Positions 1 to 9,661 are shown, numbered from the stretch's first letter. The stretch is 64,000 nucleotides of DNA from Aquella oligotrophica (GCF_002892535.1 NZ_CP024847.1:1674001-1738000); one strand, 5' to 3'. Made by a program: numbers and translations. The notes: generated by a model from the letters alone, not told the origin.

Positions 1-561
1 ATTAAAGCTCCAAGTATAATCTTGCTGGGCAAGTCTATAGCCACCAAAAAAACGATGTGATACCATTCCTAGGTTTTTAATTGTATTATCCCAAGTTATT
101 TGCCCTAGATCACTGGTACCGTCACTTCCAGATGAGTCAGTTACGTCACCAATAAACAAAGCCGCAAATAAAGCTTCATTATACTGAGCTTGGGTAGGCG
201 TTGAATTAATTGTTACATGCGGCACATTATTTGCATTTGCAACTGCAGCGCTATAACCACTTAGTGATAATGATTTTAACTTAGCTAGTGCAGCTTGATC
301 ATTTCCAGTAATAATTGCTACCGCTGATTCCAAATTTATTGTTGTTTTTGCAGGGTCTGCTGCAAGAGCATTAAAAATCTGTTTTAAGTCATTGACACTT
401 ACTTGTGGCAATGAACTAGCAGATTCTGCAATATTTATATTACTATTAGACGAGCTTGTGCTATTAGTAGCTGTTGGTTGACTACCACTATTACATGCTG
501 AAAGAGTTAAACCAATTGACACTAATGATAAAAATAATGCTGAAGATTTAAAGTTTTTCAT
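1..561 (-). CDS. Secreted lipoprotein of unknown function, C-terminus beyond the window
   Basis: The reading frame is open for 187 codons from an ATG at 559-561 to the window edge, so the protein is incomplete. It begins with a basic n-region, a hydrophobic stretch and a lipobox ending LSAC (Cys about residue 22), followed by a Ser/Thr/Asn-rich linker typical of surface lipoproteins. The rest has no motif I recognise. The gene lies 42 bases downstream of the DUF3443 gene in the same direction and may belong to the same transcription unit. I infer only that it is exported and lipidated. Confidence 0.7.
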   Translation of the reverse strand, partial: MKNFKSSALFLSLVSIGLTLSACNSGSQPTATNSTSSSNSNINIAESASSLPQVSVNDLKQIFNALAADPAKTTINLESAVAIITGNDQAALAKLKSLSLSGYSAAVANANNVPHVTINSTPTQAQYNEALFAALFIGDVTDSSGSDGTSDLGQITWDNTIKNLGMVSHRFFGGYRLAQQDYTWSFN

Positions 562-603
562 TATTAGATTCCTATATGTAAATTATATGATGTTCTTAAA
601 TTT

Positions 604-1842
604 TTAAAAAGCAAAATATGGACCGCTAGCGCCACCAGCATTTGCACCAGTAAATGCACTAAATACTTTCTTACCATAGAAAAATGGTAAGCCCCAAATA
701 AAGAAGTTATCGCCACCTTCAGCAGCTGCATTTGGGATTGCTTCGGTGTTTTGGTTACTGTTCAAATAATTCTCAACATTGATAATGTTGTAACTATAAT
801 TGATAGCATTACTACCATTTAAGCTTGATATTTGCGTGCTTATTGCTGTGGTACTAGTTGGGCAATAAAAACCACTCAAACTTTGACAAACAGCTAATGC
901 AGGAGAATTAGCTGGTGTATCAAAAAATAGCTCAGTTGATCCAGTATCAAATATTGAATCATAACTGCCACTATCATAATTAGTCGTAAAGCTACCATCT
1001 TGTGCCGTACCATTACTAGTAAAGACATTTTGTGCTGTTAGCTGATTATTTTGTTCAGTACCAATTCCAAAAGTTAAAGTTCCACTCAAAGAAGAAGAGC
1101 CGCCACTTGGTACATTCGGTAACTGGACAATTACACCGTTATTATCATTAGCGAACATATATACTGGGCTTACTACTTGCTGATTTGTATTAATATTACT
1201 ATTGATACTGCAACTACTTCCAGAACATGAATAGTATGTTCCATTATCATAAGGTAATGGATTAACCCCAATAATTCCGTTCGCACCACCCAAATCATTA
1301 TATGCACCTTGATTACTACAATTAGATGGTACTCCCGGGATAGTTGGATCATTAATAATCTGGATTGGTATATTAGTTGCTACTTCACTACCCATTTGCA
1401 CATTAGCCATCGCAATTGAGCCCCAATCATAGCCGCTACCAAATAAAGTACATTCAGCGGTTGGTGAACCGTTCACATTCTCATTAGTCAGATTAAGATT
1501 ACTATTAAGTTTATTCGCAAAAATTCTAAGTCCCATAGATCCGGTATCTAAAATAATATGATCAATTGTTTGACAATTAGTTGGATTACTTACACTACAA
1601 ACCGTTACACTAACAAATGGTGTATTATATGGAGAATTACCGCTTGGTCCACCATCAACGGTAACTGGTACAACATTATTGACTGTTGAATTTGATGATT
1701 TTTGTGGTAATCCTGAGCTTTCAATAGGAGTATTAGAAGTATTAGAAGCATTTGAACTACTTGAATTACCACCCCCGCCACCATTACATGCCGCTAATGT
1801 TAAACCTATAAGAGCTGTTGAAATTATTTGAATTTTTTTCAT
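604..1842 (-). CDS. DUF3443 family lipoprotein with two DTGS motifs
   Basis: 412 residues. A lipoprotein signal (LTLAAC, Cys19) is followed by a Gly/Ser/Asn-rich linker. The body matches DUF3443, a family common in Burkholderiales: it opens with the VPVTVDGGP block near residue 58 and has ILDTGSMGLR near 97-106. A second FDTGSTELFF motif lies near 298-307. The two DTGS motifs (Asp99 and Asp299) about 200 residues apart resemble the two catalytic lobes of pepsin-type aspartic proteases; activity is inference. The gene is 10 bases downstream of the DUF2844 gene, the partner it usually has. The start has the signal peptide directly behind it. Confidence 0.85.
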   Translation of the reverse strand: MKKIQIISTALIGLTLAACNGGGGGNSSSSNASNTSNTPIESSGLPQKSSNSTVNNVVPVTVDGGPSGNSPYNTPFVSVTVCSVSNPTNCQTIDHIILDTGSMGLRIFANKLNSNLNLTNENVNGSPTAECTLFGSGYDWGSIAMANVQMGSEVATNIPIQIINDPTIPGVPSNCSNQGAYNDLGGANGIIGVNPLPYDNGTYYSCSGSSCSINSNINTNQQVVSPVYMFANDNNGVIVQLPNVPSGGSSSLSGTLTFGIGTEQNNQLTAQNVFTSNGTAQDGSFTTNYDSGSYDSIFDTGSTELFFDTPANSPALAVCQSLSGFYCPTSTTAISTQISSLNGSNAINYSYNIINVENYLNSNQNTEAIPNAAAEGGDNFFIWGLPFFYGKKVFSAFTGANAGGASGPYFAF

Positions 1843-1852
1843 GACATTATCC

Positions 1853-2329
1853 TTATTTCACATTATTGATAGATACGTTTGCTGGTGCTAATGAAGGAAT
1901 TAATGCTTTTCCTTCGTAGTGCCCCATCCAGCCATTAGTAGCAGAAACAAAATCATTACTATTGACTTGTCTTGCTGATACAGATTTATAGCTTGGAGTA
2001 GCATTTTGCAAGGTTGCAAAGTATTTACCAAATAACTGATTTTGATCAGGAACATGTGAACCATGCCATGCAACGGCAAAGACCTTACCATTATAGACAA
2101 ACTGTTTGATCGTGATTCCATTTGCAGTTTCAAGGATATTTGTTTGATATGGTGTAGATGAGTTTGCTCCAGCAACTGAATAATCAGTAGCTTGTGAGAC
2201 TTTAGCATTTAGAGCATTTGCATCATTCATTATACTGCTTGAGTCTTCTCCTAGAGTTGCCCATGCTACAAGTGGGGTAATACTAATTATTAGTGTTAAT
2301 ACTGAAACTTTAAGTAGTTTTGCTTTCAT
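1853..2329 (-). CDS. DUF2844 family exported protein
   Basis: I place the start at the ATG at 2327-2329, which puts a clean signal peptide (MKAKLLKV through VAWA) at the N-terminus; an in-frame start 27 bases further upstream would bury it. The mature part, about 130 residues, contains the family's typical segment around the words VFAVAWHGSHVPD and QLFGKYF. The family is uncharacterised and usually encoded beside DUF3443, as here with a 10-base gap. A role as periplasmic partner or cofactor of the DUF3443 protein is inference. The ribosome-binding site (AGAAAG) is weak. Confidence 0.8.
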   Translation of the reverse strand: MKAKLLKVSVLTLIISITPLVAWATLGEDSSSIMNDANALNAKVSQATDYSVAGANSSTPYQTNILETANGITIKQFVYNGKVFAVAWHGSHVPDQNQLFGKYFATLQNATPSYKSVSARQVNSNDFVSATNGWMGHYEGKALIPSLAPANVSINNVK

Positions 2330-2477
2330 TTGTATAATCTTTCTCGATGTAGGCATTTTCTTTAGATAAAGCTAGCGCATAGCTCACTTTATTTATAAAA
2401 ATGAACCTGATTATTTATAGTTTATCTCAAATAAATTTAGATATTTATCGGTAATTATCGTGAATAGTTATTTTTAA

Positions 2478-2990
2478 TTATACAAATGGAAGGTATGATG
2501 AAGCTTCTTCTGCCTGAAGTAAGTAAAATTGATTGGTTTTGATAAATAAGGGATTGTGTTTGATTCTTGAATAAAATAATTTACTCAAATAAGTAATGGT
2601 AGATAATTTACTAAAAGTATGAAGGCTTCTGTTAAGGCACTCCACCAATAAAAGCAAATCATTGTCAAAATCATGTACTGTAAGACTTAGTAGAAGAAGG
2701 ACAAGATACACAATATAGTAGGCAAGAAAATACATTATCCAGTAGACTTCATTGACTAAATCTGAATAACCATCCAGTGAAAGATCATTATCAAGTAGCC
2801 AAGTATTACTTGATAATAAATCAGTAAAGGCATCCATTAAAACTGACACTAGCATGCAGGCTTGACCAATAATCAATAGCCTGATTAAGAGCACGCTCCA
2901 AGATAGGTTTGATTTATGCAAATACATAACATTGTCCATATAATATTCATAGCTATCTCCAAAGCATATAGCATTAGAAATAGTTACCAA
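2478..2990 (-). CDS. Hypothetical membrane protein
   Basis: An open frame of 170 codons starting with TTG; a shorter version could start at the ATG at 2937-2939. Two strongly hydrophobic segments lie near residues 32-55 and 84-105, separated by an acidic loop, and the C-terminal third is soluble and basic. I recognise no family. There is no clear ribosome-binding site for either start, so it may be a decayed gene. Its composition (two membrane spans, acidic loops) is more protein-like than a random frame. Confidence 0.4.
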   Translation of the reverse strand: MVTISNAICFGDSYEYYMDNVMYLHKSNLSWSVLLIRLLIIGQACMLVSVLMDAFTDLLSSNTWLLDNDLSLDGYSDLVNEVYWIMYFLAYYIVYLVLLLLSLTVHDFDNDLLLLVECLNRSLHTFSKLSTITYLSKLFYSRIKHNPLFIKTNQFYLLQAEEASSYLPFV

Positions 2991-3462
2991 TATTATTGTG
3001 ACTAAACAATAATATATTCAATTGACTTCAGGATATGTATCTTGATATTATTGGAAACACTCAAAAATCAATTAAATAAGTAGAGTCTGACAATTTAATG
3101 TTTTGCCATTTATATCTCTTATTTGTTTATATATCTGGTGATATAAGGTACATCCAGTCTTATCGACTGTTGTAGTGGTTACAGGCATGCTAGAAGGTGC
3201 ATATAGTACTATAACCAAGATCCGCTAATTCATTAATAATCACTTATTAATGGCAAAACCGCGTATGAGTTGTTTTTGCTAGAACCTGAATAATAACATA
3301 GTTAGGTAAAATTTTGCAATTTTTTTGAGATATTGAAATAAAAAACATCTAAAAAAAGTTAAACATCTGGCTAAACCAATAATAACCTAGGCGGGCTTTC
3401 TGCTTTTTTTACAGAAGACTTTCTTAATAAAAATTAACATTAACCCCGCCCAAATTTATTAA
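2991..3462. other. Intergenic region, no gene seen
   Basis: A 470-base AT-rich stretch with no open frame worth reporting. It holds an 11-bp inverted repeat (listed separately). Near the end of the Mur-ligase gene, GGCGGG at 3390-3395 could pair with CCCGCC at 3445-3450, but the loop is about 50 bases, so this is not a convincing terminator. Confidence 0.5.
3100..3259. repeat. 11-bp perfect inverted repeat bounding 160 bases
   Basis: GTTTTGCCATT at 3100-3110 is the exact reverse complement of AATGGCAAAAC at 3249-3259. The interval between carries no open frame. It could be the ends of a small non-autonomous element or the base of a folded RNA; chance cannot be excluded. Confidence 0.35.
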
Positions 3463-5178
3463 TTAAAAGCTTTCCGCCTTTAATGCATCTTTTAATAATT
3501 TAGACACTTCAATAATCAACTCATGACTACAAAGGATATTCATATCTTCCGGTTTAGCTTTAGCAAGTATATGTGTTACAGCCTCCACCTCATTCGGGAT
3601 AACCTTGATTTTTTTAGCTGGATAGCCTTTTTCAAGAAGTACTTTTTTAAAGGCTTCGGGCATTTCACCTAATTCACTACCACGTAATGACTGTTGAAAT
3701 TCTTTTATAATCACAGAATCAACATTATGGCGAATAATAATATCAGCAATTTCCGGCATCGTTTCACGGCGATCCGCTGTATTACCATACATTAACCCAA
3801 GCTTTCCTTTTAAGCCTTTTAGCTTTCTAAAGCCATCAGCCAGAGTTAATACCGATTCAAGCCCAGCAGGATTATGCGCAATATCGACTACAAGATGCCC
3901 ATGTTTGGTAGAGTGGTAATAATTCCAACGCCCAAAATTAGATTTGTCATCACCACCAAATTTGGCAAGCCCCTTGATAATCTGTTTTGGCAAAACACCT
4001 AGACTATAACTTAAAGCTACCGCATGAAGTACATTTTCATAATTATAAGTAGCAAGTCCGTGAACTGTTACAGGAATTTCATCAATGCGATTAAGCGTAA
4101 AGCGTTCAGTTAGCGTTTTTAAAATGATCTCTTTATCCGCAATAAAAACGACAAAATTATCGCTAGTCAAATATTTACCAATTGCACTTTCATCTAGCTT
4201 CGTAGATAGATAGGCTTTTCGGTGTTTATTCGGTAAGGCAACAATATTTTCGTCATCAAGATTGATAACCGCAAGACCATCATCACTCAACCCATTGTAA
4301 ACTAACCCTTTGGCAACTGTTAAATCAGTTAGGTTTTCAATACCATTTTGTCCGATATGATCATGAGCAATATTTGTCATCGTAGCTGCGGTTGCATAAT
4401 TAGGTAACAGTCCACGTTTGACCATTCCCCACGAGCAACTTCAAGTATTGCTACCTCGACTTTACTACTAGATAATACGAATTGATGTCCAGAAGGTCCT
4501 GATAAATCACCTTCACTAACTAATTTACCATTAATCATTACCCAATCAGTAGAGCAATATCCTGAAACCAATCCAGATTTACGACAAATAAACTCAGTCA
4601 AACGAGTAGTTGTAGTTTTCCCATTTGTCCCAGTAATTAATACTGATGGAATATTTTTTATTTTCTTCCACGGAATATCACTTAATTTCAATATTTTATT
4701 AAGCTTTGCCTTAAACTGATAAACGCCACTACCTAGGACTACAGTATCTTTATTAACAAAAAAATTAACTTTCTTTTCTAAAGCTTTATTATAGATTTTT
4801 CTAAGTATTAATTTCTGGTTCTCAGCAATAATTTTTTTAAATCGACGCACCGACCGTTTTAAATTAACCTCGCGCTCAAGATCAAAAAGATCAGTAATAT
4901 CCGCCCAAACCCAATCAAGCATCTCACACGCTACCATTAGTAAATCATATGGATAGCGTAAAGCAATATTAAAGCCATTGCGATATACTTTGGTTTTTAT
5001 TTCATAATCTTTAACTGGCAATTTCTCTAAAAGCTTTTTCAACTCTTCAGCAAAGGTACTAGCTATTTTCTCATTATCTCCTGACCAGTCAACATCAATC
5101 ATCGCCCAGCACGGTCAAAAAAGCGGCTTTGCCCAATAAACGCGAAGAAAAAAACTTGGCATCATATAACTGTGTCAC
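3463..5178 (-). pseudogene. Cyanophycin-synthetase-like Mur ligase, frameshifted
   Basis: Two overlapping frames (about 4377-5102 and 3463-4425) form one Mur-ligase gene. The first ends with the P-loop ITGTNGKTTTTRL (near 4600-4640) and the segment EVARG; the second continues with MVKRGLLPNYATAATMTNIAHDH, as in the C-terminal half of CphA-type enzymes. One missing G in the GGGG run at 4427-4430 explains the break. The 5' part is also out of frame: a GTG at 5176-5178 opens a frame giving LYDAKFFSSRLLGKAAF before the reading must change again near 5105-5125, beside T and G runs. Intact, it would be about 570 residues and would join amino acids in an ATP-dependent way. It may be a true pseudogene or contain sequence errors. 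Confidence 0.7.
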
Positions 5179-5371
5179 TTCACTACCCCATATAAAAATT
5201 ACATTTTGAAGATTATAGCATACCTAAAGAATGGACAATATTTCAAAAAACAATTAAACCTGTATCTATATCAAACAACAAAAATTTGGCATATAAATTT
5301 CAAATAAAATCAACTTGCTACTAAATTCTTAACCATATATAGAAAAAATCTCATAACATATTAAGTTAAAT

Positions 5372-6739
5372 TTAAATAAGCTCCTCCTGAAGACTATCAA
5401 TATTTCTATCCGCAATAGCAGCAATTTCTCCATCACCAAGGATTATCAGGAGTTTTGCATGATGTTTGACCTGATTGGTACTTTTAAGTACTTTACCTTT
5501 ATTATCCCGAACAATGGCGTAACCACGATCAAGAATACTTTCTGGATTTAATGATTTTAGGCGTAAGTTACAGTTTTCAAGCCGCTGTTGTGAATTATGA
5601 TAATAATTAGTAATTGCATTTTTTAATCGCAGGGATAAAAAACTTAGATTTTGCAAATGATTAATAAAGTTGGGCTTTAAATAACTAAGCGAGAGGCCCA
5701 ATTCATTTACCTGTTGCTGCTTATTTGCCAGTAAAAACATCATCGCACGTTTTAGCTTTATTTCCAATTCGGAGATGACTTGCTTCTTCATCCTAAGGTT
5801 TACAGTGGGATTAACTGCACGAAGCCTAGCGTAAATTAAATCCAATTGCTGTTGTTTATAATTTATACAACCATTAATCTGGTTCTTAAGCCGATATTCA
5901 AAACCATTTAGAATATCAAGCCACTCCTGACGGCTTCTGGCAACCAGTTCAGCGGCAGCCGTTGGTGTTGGTGCCCGTAAATCAGCGACAAAATCAATTA
6001 TCGTGGTATCGGTTTCATGACCAACTGCACTTATTATCGGAATATGACTACTAAATACTTCACGGGCAACAACTTCCTCATTAAAAGACCATAGATCTTC
6101 CATGCTACCACCACCACGGCATACAATAAGCACATCAACTTCATTGCGCTCATTAGCTGTCCGGATCGCCCGACAAATCTGCATGCTGGCATCCGCCCCC
6201 TGTACGGCACTATGATAGATAATAACTGGGATATTTGGCATTCTTCGGCGTAAGGTCGTTACGACATCGCGAATTACCGCCCCTTCTTTGGAAGTAATAA
6301 CTCCAATTGATTTTGGAAATAATGGAATATTTTTTTTATATTTACTCTCAAATAGCCCCTCATCGCGAAGCTTATTAATTAGTTTAGCGTAAGCTTCCCA
6401 TAAGGCACCAAGTCCAACTTTTCTTACCCGCTCAACATTTATTTGATAACTACCATTAGCTGGATAAATTGTTACCCTACCGCGGACTTCTACTTGAGTT
6501 CCATTTTCAAGAGGAAAATCAAGCATTGTTGCGAGCTTAGCAAACATAACACAGGAGATCTTAGCACCTTCATCTTTTAAATCAAAATAAAGATGTGAAT
6601 AGGTTTTTAACCCTGAAACTTCACCCTTAATCCAAAGAATTGGCAGATTATTCTCCAATGTTGATTTAGCCATCTTGTTAAGCTGGCTAACCGTTATTGA
6701 CTCCTCGTCACTGTTATTAGTTTTAATAAAATCAAGCAT
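5372..6739 (-). CDS. xseA: Exodeoxyribonuclease VII large subunit
   Basis: 455 residues, full length for the family. An N-terminal OB-fold (ITVSQLNKMAKSTLE, WIKGEVSG, YFDLKDEGAKISCVMF) is followed by the catalytic domain with GVITSKEGAVIRDV, CRGGGSMEDLWSFN and AVGHETDTT, then a long helical C-terminal part and a final DRGYAIV motif. With XseB it degrades single-stranded DNA to oligonucleotides in the cytoplasm. No xseB is nearby. A GAGAAA ribosome-binding site precedes the ATG. It stands alone between the Mur-ligase pseudogene and a 445-base gap. Confidence 0.96.
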   Translation of the reverse strand: MLDFIKTNNSDEESITVSQLNKMAKSTLENNLPILWIKGEVSGLKTYSHLYFDLKDEGAKISCVMFAKLATMLDFPLENGTQVEVRGRVTIYPANGSYQINVERVRKVGLGALWEAYAKLINKLRDEGLFESKYKKNIPLFPKSIGVITSKEGAVIRDVVTTLRRRMPNIPVIIYHSAVQGADASMQICRAIRTANERNEVDVLIVCRGGGSMEDLWSFNEEVVAREVFSSHIPIISAVGHETDTTIIDFVADLRAPTPTAAAELVARSRQEWLDILNGFEYRLKNQINGCINYKQQQLDLIYARLRAVNPTVNLRMKKQVISELEIKLKRAMMFLLANKQQQVNELGLSLSYLKPNFINHLQNLSFLSLRLKNAITNYYHNSQQRLENCNLRLKSLNPESILDRGYAIVRDNKGKVLKSTNQVKHHAKLLIILGDGEIAAIADRNIDSLQEELI

Positions 6740-6818
6740 TTATTTCTCAATTAATAGTTTTTGTAAATTATAACTTGGTGGTATCAGATAAAATGACCTA
6801 AATCAAGCGAGTAGTCAC

Positions 6819-6986
6819 TTAATTAGTAGTAGAAGTCAGAAAAATCTTAGAGTCTTTAAACTCAGACTCCATTACATTAAACGCAAACCATTGGAAAGAA
6901 GCTGAGTCATTTAAATGATAAAAAGCATCATAAGCAAAATCAGAGTTAGCGACTGGTTCCAGCCTGATCATAATGTGTTTTAACAT
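6819..6986 (-). CDS. Possible small protein, 55 residues
   Basis: An ATG at 6984-6986 opens 55 codons ending in TAA. The product is acidic and aromatic-rich (FAYDAFYHLND, FQWFAFNVMESE) with no hydrophobic run, so it would be cytosolic. There is no good ribosome-binding site and no family that I recognise. It is the only plausible content of the gap between xseA and the phasin gene. It could also be a remnant of a longer gene. Confidence 0.3.
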   Translation of the reverse strand: MLKHIMIRLEPVANSDFAYDAFYHLNDSASFQWFAFNVMESEFKDSKIFLTSTTN

Positions 6987-7184
6987 AACTTATTTCTAGA
7001 TTAGTAATATTTTTTCAAACGGCATAGATTAGAAACTAAAAATAGTCAATAACATTTTAAAGATTGACAATAGACGTGATTCATGATATTAAAATCATTT
7101 TAGCAAAAATTAATTCAAGCAATAACGACGGACACAGACTAATATTACATCAGAATGTCATAAAAAGACAAATGAAGTAAACAG

Positions 7185-7733
7185 TTATTTTTTAGCTGCA
7201 TTCTCCAAGTTTGCCATCAACCCCTCTGCGCTTTCTTTGACTGTACTACCATAGAGTGATAACATTTTTTCAGCAAATTGATGGATAGCCTGAAATCCAG
7301 TATAGTTACCATTTGCCGTTTCTTTAACCACTTCATCTAATTTTAAAGAAACCGGATTTGGCAACAGCTTGGAATAAAAATCATATACCTGAAAACCATC
7401 CAAACGAGCTGCACTCAGTCCAGATTGAGAAGAAGTAGTTATTTTATTATACATTTGAAGAATAACATTTAATTCTTCAAGATATGCTTTTGCAAGCATT
7501 GAGCTATTTTGTGTAGCCACATGCGACAAAATCGAAGTAAACTCCTCGGGAGTACTCACTTTATATAATTGTTTAGCATGATCCAAATTTGCCTCAAAAA
7601 ACATTTTTGCCTGTTCAAAACAAGTTTTATTTAACTCAAGCACACTTTCAGCTAGATTACAAAAAGCATTATACGCATCGTTCAAAGTTTGCTGATTAGG
7701 TAGTTCATAATTTTTATGATTATTTTTTGGCAT
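7185..7733 (-). CDS. Phasin family protein
   Basis: 182 residues, all helical in character, with the phasin pattern: an N-terminal amphipathic region (FCNLAESVLELNKTCFEQAKMFFEANLDHAKQLY), a middle block beginning STPEEF, and a C-terminal amphipathic helix ending AEGLMANLENAAKK. Phasins coat polyhydroxyalkanoate granules and affect granule size and number. The protein therefore suggests that the organism stores PHA; no PHA synthase gene lies in this window. The start has a GGGGAT ribosome-binding site. It is transcribed away from the neighbouring transporter gene. Confidence 0.85.
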   Translation of the reverse strand: MPKNNHKNYELPNQQTLNDAYNAFCNLAESVLELNKTCFEQAKMFFEANLDHAKQLYKVSTPEEFTSILSHVATQNSSMLAKAYLEELNVILQMYNKITTSSQSGLSAARLDGFQVYDFYSKLLPNPVSLKLDEVVKETANGNYTGFQAIHQFAEKMLSLYGSTVKESAEGLMANLENAAKK

Positions 7734-7895
7734 TGCTTATCCCCTAATTTTTGCTCATGACATCATAAATAATAACAACAACTGCACATAAATCAAGTAT
7801 AATTGTTATTACAATATTATAGCACCCTAAAAAATATAGAACAAATATAATTCTCCTAGTTTATTTCAATTATTTAATATCTCCAAGAGGCATTC

Positions 7896-9176
7896 ATGGC
7901 TAACTATACCCCAAAAAAAAGAAAATGGTTTTTAAGTTTATGGTTTTGGGTTCTTATCTTTATGTGTGGTGGGATTATCTTTGGAGTGATCAATCCGACT
8001 GTGGCAAAACAAAGCAAACCAATAATTGATGGTTTTATTCATGTGATTAAACTAATGGTTGGCCCAATTATTTTCTTTACTGTCATTAGCGGAATCATAG
8101 GAATGGGTAGCCTTAAACAACTAGGGACAATAGGAATTAAAGCATTCATCTATTTTGAAGTTCTTTCAACTGCTTCATTGATTATTGGACTTGCTTTTGG
8201 ACACATCTTTCATCCCGGTGGAGGGATGAATCTGTCTGCCACCAGTATTGATCCTACATTGGTAGCAAAATATACCCAACATACGGAAGAAGGCACAAGT
8301 TTAATAAAAATAATGTTATCAGCAATTCCACACAACCTAATAGAGCCATTTTTAACAGGTAATACACTACAGATTTTATTTATGGCTATTTGTAGCGGAT
8401 TCATCCTATTCTATACTGGCACAAAATACCGAGAAATTATTATCGTTAAGTTACATAGTATTCAGGCATTTTTATTCAAAATTCTAAGTATTGTAATGTG
8501 GTTTTCACCTATAGCTGCTTTTGCAGCAATGGGATTTATGCTGGGTCAGTTTGGTATTGATGTAGTCTGGCATATGCTTGGATTGGTAGCTACTATGATA
8601 TTTACTTGTCTATTCTTTATAGTCATAATCCTTGGACTAATGGCTAAAATTAGTGGGTTTAATATTTTCAAATTTCTTCGATTTATCAAAGACGAAATTA
8701 TTTTAGTTTTTGCAACTTCATCAAGTGAAAGCGCACTAGGTCCAATAATGAAAAAATTATCCAACTCAGGAGTAGATGAATCAGTAGTTGGTATCGTTAT
8801 TCCTGCTGGTTATAGCTTCAATCTTGATGGCACTAATATCTATCTTGCCTTAGTCATCGCTTTTTTATGTCAAGCATTTAATATTCAATTAAGCTGGCAA
8901 GAACATCTAACTATAATTTTAGTTCTGATGGCTACTAGTAAAGGGGCTGCAGGCGTTAGTGGTTCTGGCTTTATTGTACTTGCCGGAACATTGGCTGCAA
9001 TGCATGGCAAAATACCAGTTGTTACTATTGCAATATTATTAGGCATTGATAAAATCATGAGTGAGCTAAGAAGTACTACAAATTTAATTGGCAATAGTAT
9101 GGCAGCTACCGTAGTAGCCAGATGGGAAAAAAAATTAGATTTGAAACAATTTAAAGATGCACTTGAGAAAAGTTAA
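7896..9176 (+). CDS. C4-dicarboxylate/cation symporter of the DctA type
   Basis: 426 residues. This is a dicarboxylate/amino acid:cation symporter (glutamate-transporter fold). Visible signatures are the Ser-rich hairpin motif SSSESALGPIM (near 275-285), GYSFNLDGTNIYL (near 304-316), SKGAAGVSGSGFIVL and the substrate-binding region DKIMSELRSTTNLIGN near the end. The wording of these blocks is nearest to DctA (succinate, fumarate, malate); glutamate or aspartate uptake is the alternative. About eight membrane spans plus two re-entrant hairpins are expected. The start has an AAGAGG ribosome-binding site. Single gene, divergent from the phasin gene. Confidence 0.88.
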   Translation: MANYTPKKRKWFLSLWFWVLIFMCGGIIFGVINPTVAKQSKPIIDGFIHVIKLMVGPIIFFTVISGIIGMGSLKQLGTIGIKAFIYFEVLSTASLIIGLAFGHIFHPGGGMNLSATSIDPTLVAKYTQHTEEGTSLIKIMLSAIPHNLIEPFLTGNTLQILFMAICSGFILFYTGTKYREIIIVKLHSIQAFLFKILSIVMWFSPIAAFAAMGFMLGQFGIDVVWHMLGLVATMIFTCLFFIVIILGLMAKISGFNIFKFLRFIKDEIILVFATSSSESALGPIMKKLSNSGVDESVVGIVIPAGYSFNLDGTNIYLALVIAFLCQAFNIQLSWQEHLTIILVLMATSKGAAGVSGSGFIVLAGTLAAMHGKIPVVTIAILLGIDKIMSELRSTTNLIGNSMAATVVARWEKKLDLKQFKDALEKS

Positions 9177-9526
9177 TATAACTTTGTTAGTCACTTTATA
9201 GTTAAATCAACTTTTTAAGTCAGAATATCTATAGGGAGCTTAATATTTAGTAAATTAGCGAAGCAATTATAGTTAAGGTATAAAACTCCTAAAGAATACT
9301 AGATTTAAGATAAAAGACATATTTCATCTTTGAAAAAAAATTAATACTATTAATCGCTTGAGTTAAGACAGGATGTAACTCCTTTTTAAACTGCATAATT
9401 CCCCAATTATTAACCAAATATTGCGAGATTCTAGCAGAAGAACTATCATTAGACAATCTGCCAAATTGGCAGTGTATACTAAATAAAGGATAAACCATCT
9501 AACTAAAGAGTAATAAGATAGATAAA
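9177..9526. other. Intergenic region, no convincing gene
   Basis: 350 AT-rich bases between the transporter and the rRNA operon. A 69-codon leftward frame (9289-9498) has no ribosome-binding site and no recognisable motif. A short palindrome, CTGCCAAATTGGCAG, sits near 9457-9472; a close variant (CTGCCAAAATGGCAG) occurs near 48120. Confidence 0.5.
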
Positions 9527-9537
9527 AGGAGGTAACC

Positions 9538-9575
9538 CCATAACAAGATCCTGACCAAAGGTCAGGAGGTTATGG
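9538..9575. other. Strong hairpin with purine-rich flanks
   Basis: TCCTGACC (9549-9556) pairs with GGTCAGGA (9560-9567) around an AAA loop. After a small internal bulge, CCATAAC (9538-9544) pairs with GTTATGG (9569-9575), making a 15-bp stem. AAAGGAGGT lies just upstream (9525-9533) and GGAGGGAG just downstream, six bases before an ATG at 9584 that opens only seven codons (MNFLIVL). Read leftward, the hairpin is followed by a TTTT run, so it could be a second terminator behind the rRNA operon. Function is unknown. Confidence 0.5.
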
Positions 9576-9661
9576 AGGGAGATATGAACTTTTTGATTGT
9601 TTTGTAGCTAATTTATTGCTAATTGAAATTGTCGTAAGTCCAATGTACGATGTGTCAATGC

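Noticed and set aside
3463-5102. Two separate genes for the Mur ligase halves
   Set aside because: The second frame lacks a ribosome-binding site and both halves join at a conserved segment when one base is added.
9289-9498. Leftward frame of 69 codons beside the rRNA operon
   Set aside because: No ribosome-binding site and no motif, and it contains a palindrome; not enough to call a gene.
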